From NCBI RefSeq assembly GCF_000497045.1, contig NW_015961962.1:206566-270565 (forward strand): a stretch of DNA of 64,000 nt, given 5' to 3'. The notes beneath the pieces were generated by a model. The model searched no databases, had not been told where the DNA came from, and saw only the letters and a program-made list of their open reading frames with translations. Both the position numbers and the translations under genes were made by a program. Each line of letters opens with the position of its first letter. The stretch's first letter is position 1. Origin of the DNA: Kalmanozyma brasiliensis GHG001 (lineage: Eukaryota > Basidiomycota > Ustilaginomycetes > Ustilaginales). Below, piece after piece: positions 52,222 to 62,635 of the stretch.

Positions 52222-54417
52222 ATGCTGTGGCGTGCTGGGCGTCAAGCGTGCGCGCTTCTCGAGCCGCTCAAGAGCTCAGGAATAGGATCGACCTCCCGCT
52301 CGATTTCCTTCTGCCACGACTTCTTGCAGTCGCCCATCAGAAGGGGGCTTGCAACACGATCTGCGTCAGCCGTGGCTGAAAGCAGCTCCTTAAGCTCAGA
52401 ACGAGCGTCACCTGCCAAGGCTGAAAAAGCTCCCGTCAAGTCGATCTACCCCGACTCGAAAGCCGCAGATCGTCGACGTCCGCACGCACCACCCCTCTTC
52501 GAGCACTTCAAACGGAATCCTCTCGAACAAGGCGGCCCGGCATCGGGACCCTCTCAGCCCGTATCAAAAGACTCTTACATCCTCCGATATGCTTCTACTG
52601 ATTCGGAGCTCAAGCAGCTCTATACTGCTCTGGGAAAGGCCGCAGACACTGACGACGCCGTGCAAGCGACCAAGCTTTGCCAGTTGATCAAGGAGAGGAA
52701 GCAACAGATCGCCGGTCCGTCCGAAGACATCGTCTTTGAGCCTCAGGAGAAGATCGTGTTCCTCGCCGTCATGCGCACCCTTGCGCATCATGGTCTGCTC
52801 GAAGAAACACAAGCTGTGCACGCCGATATGCTCTCGCTTGGATTCGAGCCATGCATCGACTCGCTCAACCACGTCCTGCAGGCGGCCATCATCTCCGGAG
52901 ATGAAAAGGCGACAATCGCGACTCTGGAAAGCATTCTTACTCTCTCAAGCTCGACTTTGACGGCGTCAGAGCGCTCACAGGAACTCGTCGGCATTTTGCT
53001 CAACGACTCTGACAGCAGCCGCCAGACGGATCCGGACAATGCCGCCGGATTGACCCTGCCACCGCCACAGGTTCGCAATTGGAACTCGGTCACGTTTGCA
53101 CATATGGTCGATCACGCTTGCCAAGAGCACAATCTCGAATACGCGCTCTTGCTCTTCTCGACGTGCTACAGGATGCATCTATCGCTGCCACACGAATCGC
53201 TCGTTCGTCTGATTAAGGCTTGCCTCCACTGCGAAGAGTTCAGAACCGCCCTCGAGCTGGCGGACCTGGCCGAAGGAGGCGGTCTGGTGTACAGCGAGCC
53301 CTCATCGAAAGGAACAGAGCTATCAGTGCTCCAAACGGACGCACAAAGCGGTCAGGTTGCCCGTCGTTTTCCTCCCAGCATATGGCTCTTGATCCTTCGA
53401 TCCTGCGCCGAAGGCGGCTACCTCCCCGGCGTGGAGCTCGCATGGTCCAAGGCAGTGACCCACGGACTCCTGTTCCCAGATGACGGGACATTGCATCTCA
53501 TCCTCGCCCTTGCTGCCAAAGAAGGGTGCAGCCGGCTGGCGTATCAATGTCTCCGTCACATCGAGCCCAGCTTCCAACTGAAGGGCGATTCGTCCACCGT
53601 ATCCCAGGAACCGATACCCGTTCGGAGACCCTCGAATCGAGGCCAGAAGATGGAAGAATGGCATCTGGCACCTCTGTTTGAAGCGCAATGCACCTCACAC
53701 GACTACGAAGCCGCCATGCGCACCATGCGCGAGTACCATCGACGCAATTTCAAGATCACCGAGCGAGCCACTTCCAGAATCAGCACCTCGATCTACCCTG
53801 ACTCGGCCAATCTCAAGCTGGCGCGGGAGGCCCTCGAGCGGACGGCTACCGACCCCGCCATCGGCACGCACAAGTCGGTCGTCAACGCGGTGCTCACCGC
53901 TGCTGTCTGGCTGGGCGACCTTACCCAGGCACTCGAGATCTACCGAGCGATGGACAAGTACCATCCGTTCCCGCACCCGAACAGCGCCTCAACCGCCGAT
54001 TCGCGTTTCCTCATGACGCCCAATCTGGACACGATCCACGCGCTGCTGAGCGGCTGCATCGACGCCGCCGACTACGAGACGGGCGTTCAGCTGCTGCGCG
54101 ACCTCAACGAGCGCCGCATGCGCCCCAACGTCGTCACGTTCGAACGTATGATGGTGCTCTGCTTGACGCAGAACAACTACGAAGCTGCGTTTGGGTTCAT
54201 CGAAGAGGCGAAGGAGAAGGACATCCCGCCGAGCAGAAAGAGCTACGAGGCGCTGGTGCGCAAGTGCTTCCGCGAGAAGGACGATCGATGGGAAAGCGTG
54301 CTCGCCGACATGTCCGAGTCGGGGTACAGACCGAGCCCGAAGATGCTCTACGAACTCAACATCGAGCCTGATGCTTTTGTGCACAAGCCCAGACGCGTCC
54401 GCGGCCCCGTCAGGTAG
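52222..54417 (+). CDS. Mitochondrial pentatricopeptide repeat (PPR) protein
   Basis: 731 aa. The N-terminus MLWRAGRQACALLEPLKS up to about residue 65 is rich in Arg/Ser and contains RRGLATRSA, a mitochondrial presequence. Helical repeats of about 35 residues follow; the clearest are VFLAVMRTLAHHGLLEETQ (Met-x-x-LGFEP), TFAHMVDHACQEHNLEYALLLF, PNLDTIHALLSGCIDAADYE (LLRDLNERRMRP), VTFERMMVLCLTQNNYEAAF and SYEALVRKCFREKDDRW. Proteins of this class bind mitochondrial RNA and act in its maturation or translation; the target here is unknown. Earlier in-frame ATGs at 51985 and 52000 would add up to 79 residues but hide the presequence, so 52222 was chosen. The 3' end is convergent with the vigilin gene. 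Confidence 0.78.
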   Translation: MLWRAGRQACALLEPLKSSGIGSTSRSISFCHDFLQSPIRRGLATRSASAVAESSSLSSERASPAKAEKAPVKSIYPDSKAADRRRPHAPPLFEHFKRNPLEQGGPASGPSQPVSKDSYILRYASTDSELKQLYTALGKAADTDDAVQATKLCQLIKERKQQIAGPSEDIVFEPQEKIVFLAVMRTLAHHGLLEETQAVHADMLSLGFEPCIDSLNHVLQAAIISGDEKATIATLESILTLSSSTLTASERSQELVGILLNDSDSSRQTDPDNAAGLTLPPPQVRNWNSVTFAHMVDHACQEHNLEYALLLFSTCYRMHLSLPHESLVRLIKACLHCEEFRTALELADLAEGGGLVYSEPSSKGTELSVLQTDAQSGQVARRFPPSIWLLILRSCAEGGYLPGVELAWSKAVTHGLLFPDDGTLHLILALAAKEGCSRLAYQCLRHIEPSFQLKGDSSTVSQEPIPVRRPSNRGQKMEEWHLAPLFEAQCTSHDYEAAMRTMREYHRRNFKITERATSRISTSIYPDSANLKLAREALERTATDPAIGTHKSVVNAVLTAAVWLGDLTQALEIYRAMDKYHPFPHPNSASTADSRFLMTPNLDTIHALLSGCIDAADYETGVQLLRDLNERRMRPNVVTFERMMVLCLTQNNYEAAFGFIEEAKEKDIPPSRKSYEALVRKCFREKDDRWESVLADMSESGYRPSPKMLYELNIEPDAFVHKPRRVRGPVR

Positions 54418-54568
54418 CCTCGAATCAAATCTCATGCATGCCTCATCGAGCCAGCACCATTCAGTCCTAGCGCAAGCGCTGCCAAAGTCTGAAACGATTG
54501 CGATGAGAACGGGATGAATGTGTTGAATCTACATTGATGTGAAAGTTGAATCGAGACCTGTACGACCT

Positions 54569-57500
54569 CTAAGCGCGACCGGCGACGCCCTCGATGAGCT
54601 CCTTGGCGTGCAGCACGGCGTCCTTGGAGCCGCGGATGATGCACAGTCCGCCAGCGTCACGCGGGATCTCGACAGCGGCGCCAGACTCCTTTTGAATGTT
54701 CATCAGGCCGCTTCCGCCGCGACCGATGATGCGGGGGACGGCGGAGGGCGAGACCCACAGCTTGCCCTGGTGCGACGCATCGCCCGCCTCCTTGATGGCC
54801 GTCTGGATGCGCTTCTCGGCCTTTTGCAGCGAGCCCTCGTCCTTACCCGTGAGGCTCCACGAGACGGTGTCGCTGCCCGACGAAGCAGCGGAGAGCTCCT
54901 CGAGCTCAAACTCGTTCTCCTCCGCAGCGTCGTCATCGTCGTCGATGCGAGCGCCAACAGGCTTGCTGGCACCATTCTTGGCAGGAGCAGCCGACTTCGA
55001 GGCCGAGGCGGAGTCCCGCGGCGTGTCGACCGAGACGCCAAAGTCCGATCGGAGTTGGCGGAAGAATTGCGGCGTCGCGATACGAGCGTGAACTCCACGA
55101 GGCACATCGATCGACTTCGAAACCGAGGCGAAGCTCGACTTGATCTCCTCCGCCAGCGCCTGGCACCTATCTTCGGCACCAACGATCTTCACGATGGTCG
55201 CGTCGTCACCGCCAGTGAGCTCAGCCTTGTTGAGCGGCTCGCCAGTGGAAGCGTACTCCTTCCAGCCAGGGAAGACGAGTCGGACAGAGTACTGAGTCTG
55301 CAACTCGGACTGACGCGAACCGCCTCGGCCAATCAGCATCCTCTGTGCCTGTGGAGCCACGATGACACCGTAGACGACGCGAGAAGCAAGCACCTGAGCG
55401 GCACTCTGGAGCTCGTCGCGAATCGCCTTGGCCAGCGAGGCAGGACCACGGACGGTGACCGTCGATGAGTCCTTCTCGTTTCGGCGTGGGAACTGCACAT
55501 ACTGCGACGAAGCCTTGGTGTCCTCGGGACCACCGGCCTTGATGATGAGATCACGGATGTTGGATCCCTGAGGGCCGATGAGGATGCCGTGATGCTCGGG
55601 AGCGATGGTGAGCGTATAGACCTCCTCGGCGTCGACCTCGGACGAGATGGCCTCGATGGCCTTTTTGGCGGCAGCGATCGCCTTCTTGGTGCCCCTGATC
55701 TTGATCGAGGTGGTGCCGTCCTTCTCGTTGTCTTCCCGGTCGACATCGACTTGAGCCTCGCTCTCGTCTCGGATCTGCTTGATGGTAGCACCGCCCTTGC
55801 CCATGATACGGGCGACAGACTTGGTGCTCACAGCCAGATTGATGACGTTGTTGTTCTCCTTCTCGTACTCGAGAAGCTCGAGCAACTCGGCTTTGGCACC
55901 CTCGACACCCTTCTTGCCTCCCTTGATGATGACCTCGTCAGGCTTCTGAGTCGATCGGCCTCCCGCCTGCTTGTCGTCGACATTCTCGGACGGAGTCGAG
56001 GTACCGCTTTGCGCGTTGGCGTTGGGGAAGTTGATGCGCACGGCGTAAGTATCCTGGAGTCGAGTGACGTACTTGCCGCCCTGACCGATGAAGCTTCCGT
56101 GCATCTCCTGAGGAATCTTGAGCGTAACGCTTGTCTCGTCCGCCAGCCTCTCGACCTGGGTCTGAAGGCGCTTCTTGGCCTCCTCGACGTTCTCCTTGCG
56201 ACCGGTGAGCACGACCTTGGTCGAGGAAGCAGTCTTACGACCCTTCTTGGCGGCGTCGGCACCCTCAGCGCTGGAAGGCTCGCCAAAGTCGATGCGCACG
56301 CCGAGCTCCTCTCGCAGCTTGGTGATGGCCGAGCCGCCGCGACCGACGAGATGAGGGACGTGGTTGGGGTCGACCGAGAATTCGGCGACGTGGCCGTTGA
56401 TGATGTTGTCCTGCTCGGCCTCGGCGGCGATGCGGTTGAGCTCCTTGACGACACGCTCGACTTCCGAGCTGGGACCACGAACCAAGATCGAGTCCTCTGA
56501 GAGGGTGGAGCCAGACTTGTCTGCTGTGGCGGCCTTGCTCGAACCAAGCTTGACGGCAACGAGCCTGTCTTCGCCAATGACGGCGTTGAGGGTAGTGCCG
56601 TTGGGGCCAAGAATGGCACGGTGCAGCTTGGCAGGCACGGTCAAGGTCTCTGTTCGAATGTCGGCAGCGGCCACCTGAGCCTTCTGGATGTCTTCCTTGA
56701 TGGTGTCGAGGATCTCCTTGGCCTTGGCGTCACGAGCTTTGCGGTCCGATGGCAGACCTGCAACCACCGAGGCTCCGCCCAGGACGAGGAGGACATCGGA
56801 ACGAGAGTCACCGTCAGCGCTGGACGACGCCGGCGGGAAGAGGACATCGACACCACGGGCCTCGTACGGCTTCAAGCCTTGGCCCTTCTTGCCGATGATG
56901 AAGCGATGGAGGAGGGGGTCCACCTCGATCTCCTCGATAAAGCTGGGAGGAACAGACTTGACGAGCTCCTGAATGGTCTCCCTCAGCTTCGACACCTCGG
57001 CAGCGTCGGAGCCCACGATCTCGATCTGGACGTTGCCAGTCGACTCGACGATGGCGGGTCGGGGGAGGTAGATTTGGGCGGTGGAGCTGCGAGGGATCTT
57101 GCCGCCAACGCTGAGCCATCGAAGGACGTGCTTGGCGTGACCAACGGGGTCCTTGGCGAGCGACCTGTGTGCGGCGACGGCATCGACAACCTCGACGCGA
57201 ACCGCGTTGGCCTTCTCCATAGCGGCTGTGAGGGCCAGAGGAAGCTTTGACTGAGGGCCACGGATGGTGACGCTATCCGAAGGGTCGTCGATGGCAGCCA
57301 GCTCGACGCTGCAAGAGGTGGAGGCGAGAATGTCGTTGGCAGCATCGCCGACGAGGAAGCGGTGTTGACGCTTGGGGATGCTGATGGCGAGAGTACGGAA
57401 CGAGTTTTTCATTTCCTCGACCTGCGCCTCGATGGAGGACACAGTCTTGTTTACCTTTTCGCGATCGCCCGAGACGATGATGGCGAGATCCCGCTCGCGC

Positions 57501-58543
57501 TTGGGTTCAGCCGAGTCGTCGTCACCGTCCTTGCTGTGGAGGAAGGCGGCACGGGGAGGCACACGGACCGAGATCTCGCCCTCGCCGGCTTGTTTTTCGA
57601 GCTGAGCAGCGTTGGTGCCCTTGGGCCCGGCGATGAACGGGTAGAAGATGTGGTCGATGTGGGTGAGTCGCTGAGTGATCTTGGAAGTCTTTTCGGCAAC
57701 GATGGCCTGGATCATGGCCTGAGCCTGCTTGACGTTGATCTCGTCACCTTCGAGCGTGACGGCAATCTGCTCGTCATTCTCGTAGTCGACGTTGTTGTTG
57801 CGCTGATCATCGCCAGCAAGGTCGGCGGCAGGGTCGCGAGGAGGGATGTTGACCTTGACGCTGGTCTGCTCGGTAATGGCCTTGAGGTTCTTACCCTTAG
57901 CACCGATGACAAAGGCACGGAGGGAAGCCGGGATCATGATCTGGGTCGAGACGTGCTTGGCGAGCAGAACGGTGATTTCACGCTTGGCGCTCTTGATGGC
58001 AGCATCATCGGCAGCCTTGAGGACGAAGGTGGTGGTACCGGTCTTGCGGGTGGTGGAAGCCTCGATCTTGACGCCACGGTACTTGCTCTGCACCTTGGAC
58101 ATGACGGTCGAAAGCTTGGCTACGGAGTCGTGCGAAAGCGAAAGCGAGAAGGTCTGCTGAGCAACGGAGCGTTGAATGACGGGTGCAGAGCCGGTCCAAG
58201 AGGAGCCCTTGCTACCCCAGGCACCCTTGGCAGGGCCGGGGCCAGCGCCAAGCGAAGGGAAAGCGGATTCGGAGGAGAAGTCTGGCTGCTTGGAACGACC
58301 AGGGCCCTGAGCGCGGCCGTTGGTAGCGGACGAGGCAGCGTCTTCGTGGGAGGCACCGTTGCCGTTGCCGCTCAAAATGGCGGCGGCGGAGCTAGATCCG
58401 GAAGGAGCAGCGACGGGCTCAGCTGGGAAGGGATCCTGGCTGAGGGACGGGAAAGGGTCGTCCATGGGAGGCTGATCGGCGACAGCATTGGCTTGGGCCT
58501 GTTGAGACTGGTGTTGCCTCATGAGGTCGGCGGCGTTGACCAT
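54569..58543 (-). CDS. scp160: Vigilin/Scp160-family multi-KH RNA-binding protein
   Basis: 1324 aa. It should bind mRNA on ER-associated polysomes. KH domains run from about residue 130 to the end. GxxG loops that look intact include IGAKGKNL (about 214), IGKKGQGL, LGPNGTTL, VGRGGSAI, IGQGGKYV, MGKGGATI, IGPQGSNI, IGRGGSRQ and IGRGGSGL (about 1272). Others are degenerate (VGDAANDI, RQLRSDFG), as in vigilins, where some KH units do not bind RNA. The first 130 residues are Ser/Pro/Gly-rich and include two DPFPSLS-like copies. The frame extends to 58597 without an ATG; ATG 58543 (MVNAADLM) is the first. Confidence 0.93.
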   Translation of the reverse strand: MVNAADLMRQHQSQQAQANAVADQPPMDDPFPSLSQDPFPAEPVAAPSGSSSAAAILSGNGNGASHEDAASSATNGRAQGPGRSKQPDFSSESAFPSLGAGPGPAKGAWGSKGSSWTGSAPVIQRSVAQQTFSLSLSHDSVAKLSTVMSKVQSKYRGVKIEASTTRKTGTTTFVLKAADDAAIKSAKREITVLLAKHVSTQIMIPASLRAFVIGAKGKNLKAITEQTSVKVNIPPRDPAADLAGDDQRNNNVDYENDEQIAVTLEGDEINVKQAQAMIQAIVAEKTSKITQRLTHIDHIFYPFIAGPKGTNAAQLEKQAGEGEISVRVPPRAAFLHSKDGDDDSAEPKRERDLAIIVSGDREKVNKTVSSIEAQVEEMKNSFRTLAISIPKRQHRFLVGDAANDILASTSCSVELAAIDDPSDSVTIRGPQSKLPLALTAAMEKANAVRVEVVDAVAAHRSLAKDPVGHAKHVLRWLSVGGKIPRSSTAQIYLPRPAIVESTGNVQIEIVGSDAAEVSKLRETIQELVKSVPPSFIEEIEVDPLLHRFIIGKKGQGLKPYEARGVDVLFPPASSSADGDSRSDVLLVLGGASVVAGLPSDRKARDAKAKEILDTIKEDIQKAQVAAADIRTETLTVPAKLHRAILGPNGTTLNAVIGEDRLVAVKLGSSKAATADKSGSTLSEDSILVRGPSSEVERVVKELNRIAAEAEQDNIINGHVAEFSVDPNHVPHLVGRGGSAITKLREELGVRIDFGEPSSAEGADAAKKGRKTASSTKVVLTGRKENVEEAKKRLQTQVERLADETSVTLKIPQEMHGSFIGQGGKYVTRLQDTYAVRINFPNANAQSGTSTPSENVDDKQAGGRSTQKPDEVIIKGGKKGVEGAKAELLELLEYEKENNNVINLAVSTKSVARIMGKGGATIKQIRDESEAQVDVDREDNEKDGTTSIKIRGTKKAIAAAKKAIEAISSEVDAEEVYTLTIAPEHHGILIGPQGSNIRDLIIKAGGPEDTKASSQYVQFPRRNEKDSSTVTVRGPASLAKAIRDELQSAAQVLASRVVYGVIVAPQAQRMLIGRGGSRQSELQTQYSVRLVFPGWKEYASTGEPLNKAELTGGDDATIVKIVGAEDRCQALAEEIKSSFASVSKSIDVPRGVHARIATPQFFRQLRSDFGVSVDTPRDSASASKSAAPAKNGASKPVGARIDDDDDAAEENEFELEELSAASSGSDTVSWSLTGKDEGSLQKAEKRIQTAIKEAGDASHQGKLWVSPSAVPRIIGRGGSGLMNIQKESGAAVEIPRDAGGLCIIRGSKDAVLHAKELIEGVAGRA

Positions 58544-59398
58544 GATGGGCGAAGAAGCGATGGGGCAAAGGACGGCGGCAGCGACGAAGGAGACCAAAGA
58601 CGGTAGACCTGGGCGAACCCAAACGTGGTTTAGAGAATCGACGTTGCTGTTGCGAAGACGGCAGTCGAGATGATGAGGCGAAGTGAAGCCCTTGATGTAC
58701 GGCTAGTCGAGGAGATGACTTCTGACTCAAGCAATCCGATGAAGGAGAGTCGAGATGGAAGCTTGAGGTTGCGGTGAAGACGGAAGGGCAGCGAGTGTGT
58801 TACTCTCTCTCTTTGTGTGCTTGAACGAGCAGGTGTTGGACGGGCCAACGGAGGCAAAGGCAACTAATCAACCTTCTTGGCAGCAGCAGCTGCTGCTGCT
58901 CGTTTGGACTGTGCACGCAGCACTGACCGACACCAAGCCAATCAAGACCCAGCCAACCCCGCAGCTCTCTTTTTTGAGTTGAGAAGAAAGCCGCCGCCGC
59001 TCTCTCTCAGAAGGGGCGCAATTCAAATGCACATACAAAGTACGACCCTTTCGTTATTCAAACCCGTCCAAGAACAAGTCACTTTGAATTGTAATCTGCA
59101 GCCTCGACGTGGAGTCGAATACAAAAGTCGTGCCTGACCCACACTCTGGCCTGTGCCGACCAGACATCTCGGCGCTCGGCAGGCCGAGATCGGTCCGCGA
59201 CGACCGTATCAGACGACAGCGCCATCATCTCAAGTGCCTCTCTCGTCACAACAGCGAATAAAGTCACACAACTAAACACACGACAACATGGATACAATGA
59301 CAAAGATCAGATGACTTGCTTGCAGATGCGATGATATAGACCGAGAAACGTAGAAAAATGGTGGCACGCAGCCATTGCTAGAGTAGAAAGCAGCACCA
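58544..59398. other. Intergenic, vigilin promoter and transporter 3' end
   Basis: 855 bp between two minus-strand genes. It contains a perfect 20-bp palindrome of CAG/CTG units at 58880-58899. No gene is seen. Confidence 0.5.
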
Positions 59399-62300
59399 TC
59401 AGGGCACCACAGATTGGCGGGCTCGACGCTTGTTGCGTCCCAGACTGGCCTCGTCTAGGTCATCCCGTTCACTCGCGCGGTTCCTCGACACTGAACGACT
59501 GCGCTTGGAGCCCGCCGCGGAAGTCGCGGCCAGGAAGCTGACGTGGGCATTGTCGTCGTTGGCAACACCTAGCCCCATCCCCAGTGTGATGTCCGAGTGG
59601 CCCGCTCGGATTTCGAGTGGCGACGAGGGTTGAACAGAGGAGAGGAACGACGGGCGTCGCCTCGAGCTTCGCCGTTCTCCTCGACGTGAGTTGTGATGAC
59701 CGTGATTGTGGTGATGGTGACTGCGGATCGGAGCACCGTGCACATCCGGCAGCATCGTGTCGGGAATGGCCAGCCCGAACAGAACCGCAGGCACCAGCGT
59801 GATGGTCGCCACGATGCTGAGCATGCGCATCACCTCGACCCACGACTCGATGATCGCATCACGCTCGTACGATCCCAGCGGGTAGCTCAGCGCTTTCTGA
59901 AGGCTGCCGTACACCAGCTTGAGCTCGTCGGCGTCCATGTTGGGCAGGTTGGCTGCCAATTTGGTCGGGAGGTAGGTTTGAAACATCCAGCCAGCCGTCG
60001 CAGACCCAATCGCTGCTCCGATCTCGGTCGTCAGCAGCTCCAGTGCCGTCACAATGGCAACGTCTGCGTGTCGTACCGTCACCTGCACTGCCACCTGCAT
60101 CGTAATCGCAATCGAGCCACCGCCGACTCCCTGAAGAAGCTGGCAAAGCACCAGCATATAGGTCGGGTCGTCCGCCGTCCGATAGCGGATCATCAATGTT
60201 GCTCCGAGCAGTCGCATCACCAGTCCAATCATCAGCAGCGCCTTGTACCTTCGCGTCATGGCCATCAACGATCCGACGATGATGCCTGTGATGGTCGACG
60301 TCACGTTCTGTGTCGTGGCGAAATAGCCCGTCTTGGTTTGATCCCAACCCTTGAGGATCTGCACAAAGCTCGAGAGAAAGGTCCATGAGATGTAGAACGA
60401 CGCAAAGTCCAGCACGCCCACCACGCACGTGCACACCACCGCCGTATTGGTCAGGAATTGATACGGCAGAATCGGCACTGAGGCTCGCGTCTCCCACCAT
60501 CCAAAGACGGCTAGCAGGCCCACGCCGCCAAGGATGAAAGCGGTTGTGGGCACGGTCGCATGTCGCTCGCCGTGGCCAGCCAGAGTCAGAGGCAGCAGGA
60601 TCAGCAGCCAGCCGCCTGTGAACAGCAGCAATCCGAGCAAGTCGAGCTCGGTTGCCAGCTGTCGCACTGCCTGCCTCCATGGCTTGTCCGTTAGCGTGCT
60701 TCTCGTGGCCAGTCCCGCACGTCGAGCTCGACGTTGACCCACCAGCAGCGTCAGAAGCAGAGGCGTGGCTGCTAGAGGCACCACAACAGTCCAGATGGCG
60801 AACCCGAATCGCCAGCCTCCGTGACGCATGACCAGGTCCACCATCGGACCGGCCACCGCAAAGTTGATCAGAAATGGCAGATTGACGATGCCGATCACCA
60901 GTCCGCGCCATTTGGCTGTCGTCGTGTCGGCAATGATGATCGACTGGAGCACTTGAATGCCTGTTGTGCCTGCCGACTGCAAGCAGATGCCACCGATGAG
61001 TGATCGCAGCGACCCCGTCGTCGCAACAATGATGTAGCCGCACACGTAGAAGACCAGCGACAACACATACGCCTGCGGACGCCCGACCACGTCGGACAGT
61101 TTGGCGATGGGCGGCTTGGCGACGGCAAACACCATTTGCTGCACAATTGCCACCGTGCTGAAGGAGGCGAGCGCGCCGTACTCGCTGCAGGCAAAGTTGA
61201 GGTAGAGGTAGCCCGTGTTGGAGTCCAGTGAGGTGACGTAGGCCACGCAGAAGATGGCCGAGTACACCAGCAGGTACAGCCCGCGACGCTTTCGCCAAAG
61301 TTGCCGGGGACTCTCCACCTCACGTTCCCTCTCCGACGACGTTCCTTTCAGCAGATGCTGATCCTCGAAGTCTTCGTCCAAGTCGTCATCGGCCTCGGGC
61401 GTCAGGTCGGGACGCAGACGCTTGCTGTCGGCTCTCGTCATGGTCGAGAAGCTGTTTCTCGTCGTTTCGTGCCAAGAGACGCGCGGTCGTCCGTCGTCTG
61501 CCGCCGAAGCTACATCGGCGCTGTTGTGCGTTGGCTTCGGAGGCGCACTGGAGCCTTTCAACTTATCGGACGCCTGCATTGCGGCAGAGGTCTCCCTGCG
61601 ATCAGGTATGAGGCTGTGCTGAGCAGGAGTGGCTGTCGACGTACCGTTGGCTGGATTCGACTTGTGATCAGAGGAGCCGTGAATGACGTTCCCGTTCGGA
61701 TGCGCTTGAGGCAGAGATGGGACGGCCTTGCTTGGCTGGTCTGGGATTGTGTACGCCTCCGCACTGGCCAGTCTGAGCGCGTCTGCCTTTGCTGGCAACT
61801 CCTGAGCGGTCCGAGAGCGATCTGCTGCATCGTCGTCAGAAAATGCAAGTCCATCGGGGGCTTGATCTGCTGCCAGCGACGACGGAAGGCTGAGATAATA
61901 TGTGCTTGCGTGCTTCATCGGTGCGACCCCTGGGACGCCAGGCCGAGGATACACGACAGGGGCATGCGAAGGCGGGGCTGGTTGCAAATCTTCTTTCTTC
62001 GGCAGGAACTTGTCGCTTGGTGGAAACTCGATGTAGAAGACGCCCGCTCCGCACTTGCCTCCGGACTGGTGCAAGTGGTCTTCCAACAGTCGAAGATTCC
62101 GCATGTTGGCCTTGAAGAGAACGTCGAGAGCGTCGCCGATGACGGGCACAATTCCCAACAGACAGTCGATGACGATGTTGAAGAGCATCCACAGCAGCAC
62201 CGACACCGGTAGGCCGAACAGCGAGCACATTAGAATTTGGTAGAGGCCCAGGATGAGACCGATAGAGTCGCCAACGCCAGGCACGAGACCGATGATCGAT

Positions 62301-62635
62301 TCGATGCCAATGTTGAAAGGCAAGCCGGATCCCAAGATCGGAAGTGAGTCAAGATACCACGCCGTGGTGCGGATGTGATTGTACAGTTGCTGCGCTTCGA
62401 GGTTGTGTCGCGGTCGATGCAGGAGAGGCAAGTATCTCGGTTTGAACCCATCGTGAGGCAGACGCGTGTCACGCTGGTATCGCCTTGCTTCGTCTCGATT
62501 GCGCCAACCATGATCGTCGAGCGGCTGTGCCGGTTCCAGCTCGTCCCACGTCGAATGCGGGCGCGGGCTGGTGTCGACGGGAAAGAGGAGCTGCACCACC
62601 TTGTTCGCGGCCCAGGTGAACGGACTTTGCAACAT
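59399..62635 (-). CDS. DUF4112 domain fused to a siderophore-iron-transporter-like MFS protein
   Basis: 1078 aa in one frame. About residues 92-187 match DUF4112: LDSLPILGSGLPFNIGIESI, GLVPGVGDSIGL, and NIVIDCLLGIVPVIGDALD followed by FKANMRNLRLLE. A disordered linker of about 250 residues follows. From about 450 to 985 is a major facilitator of the SIT/ARN siderophore transporter group with about 14 spans: VTSLDSNTGYLYLNFACSEYG, AKLSDVVGRPQAYVLSL, IIIADTTTAKWRGL. The tail holds a His cluster (HHHHNHGHH, near 972) and basic/Ser sequence. The likely role is uptake of ferric siderophores or a related substrate at the plasma membrane or an endosome; the role of DUF4112 is unknown. The ATG at 62635 opens MLQSPFTW. 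It is the last gene before the telomere. Confidence 0.83.
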   Translation of the reverse strand: MLQSPFTWAANKVVQLLFPVDTSPRPHSTWDELEPAQPLDDHGWRNRDEARRYQRDTRLPHDGFKPRYLPLLHRPRHNLEAQQLYNHIRTTAWYLDSLPILGSGLPFNIGIESIIGLVPGVGDSIGLILGLYQILMCSLFGLPVSVLLWMLFNIVIDCLLGIVPVIGDALDVLFKANMRNLRLLEDHLHQSGGKCGAGVFYIEFPPSDKFLPKKEDLQPAPPSHAPVVYPRPGVPGVAPMKHASTYYLSLPSSLAADQAPDGLAFSDDDAADRSRTAQELPAKADALRLASAEAYTIPDQPSKAVPSLPQAHPNGNVIHGSSDHKSNPANGTSTATPAQHSLIPDRRETSAAMQASDKLKGSSAPPKPTHNSADVASAADDGRPRVSWHETTRNSFSTMTRADSKRLRPDLTPEADDDLDEDFEDQHLLKGTSSEREREVESPRQLWRKRRGLYLLVYSAIFCVAYVTSLDSNTGYLYLNFACSEYGALASFSTVAIVQQMVFAVAKPPIAKLSDVVGRPQAYVLSLVFYVCGYIIVATTGSLRSLIGGICLQSAGTTGIQVLQSIIIADTTTAKWRGLVIGIVNLPFLINFAVAGPMVDLVMRHGGWRFGFAIWTVVVPLAATPLLLTLLVGQRRARRAGLATRSTLTDKPWRQAVRQLATELDLLGLLLFTGGWLLILLPLTLAGHGERHATVPTTAFILGGVGLLAVFGWWETRASVPILPYQFLTNTAVVCTCVVGVLDFASFYISWTFLSSFVQILKGWDQTKTGYFATTQNVTSTITGIIVGSLMAMTRRYKALLMIGLVMRLLGATLMIRYRTADDPTYMLVLCQLLQGVGGGSIAITMQVAVQVTVRHADVAIVTALELLTTEIGAAIGSATAGWMFQTYLPTKLAANLPNMDADELKLVYGSLQKALSYPLGSYERDAIIESWVEVMRMLSIVATITLVPAVLFGLAIPDTMLPDVHGAPIRSHHHHNHGHHNSRRGERRSSRRRPSFLSSVQPSSPLEIRAGHSDITLGMGLGVANDDNAHVSFLAATSAAGSKRSRSVSRNRASERDDLDEASLGRNKRRARQSVVP

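Noticed and set aside
57362..58606. 414-codon plus-strand frame opposite the vigilin gene
   Set aside because: It mirrors the KH-coding strand, is Asp/Gly/Leu-repetitive and has no recognisable domain.
59859..61298. 479-codon frame overlapping the transporter in another frame
   Set aside because: It lies wholly within the transporter CDS on the same strand, has shadow composition and no domain.
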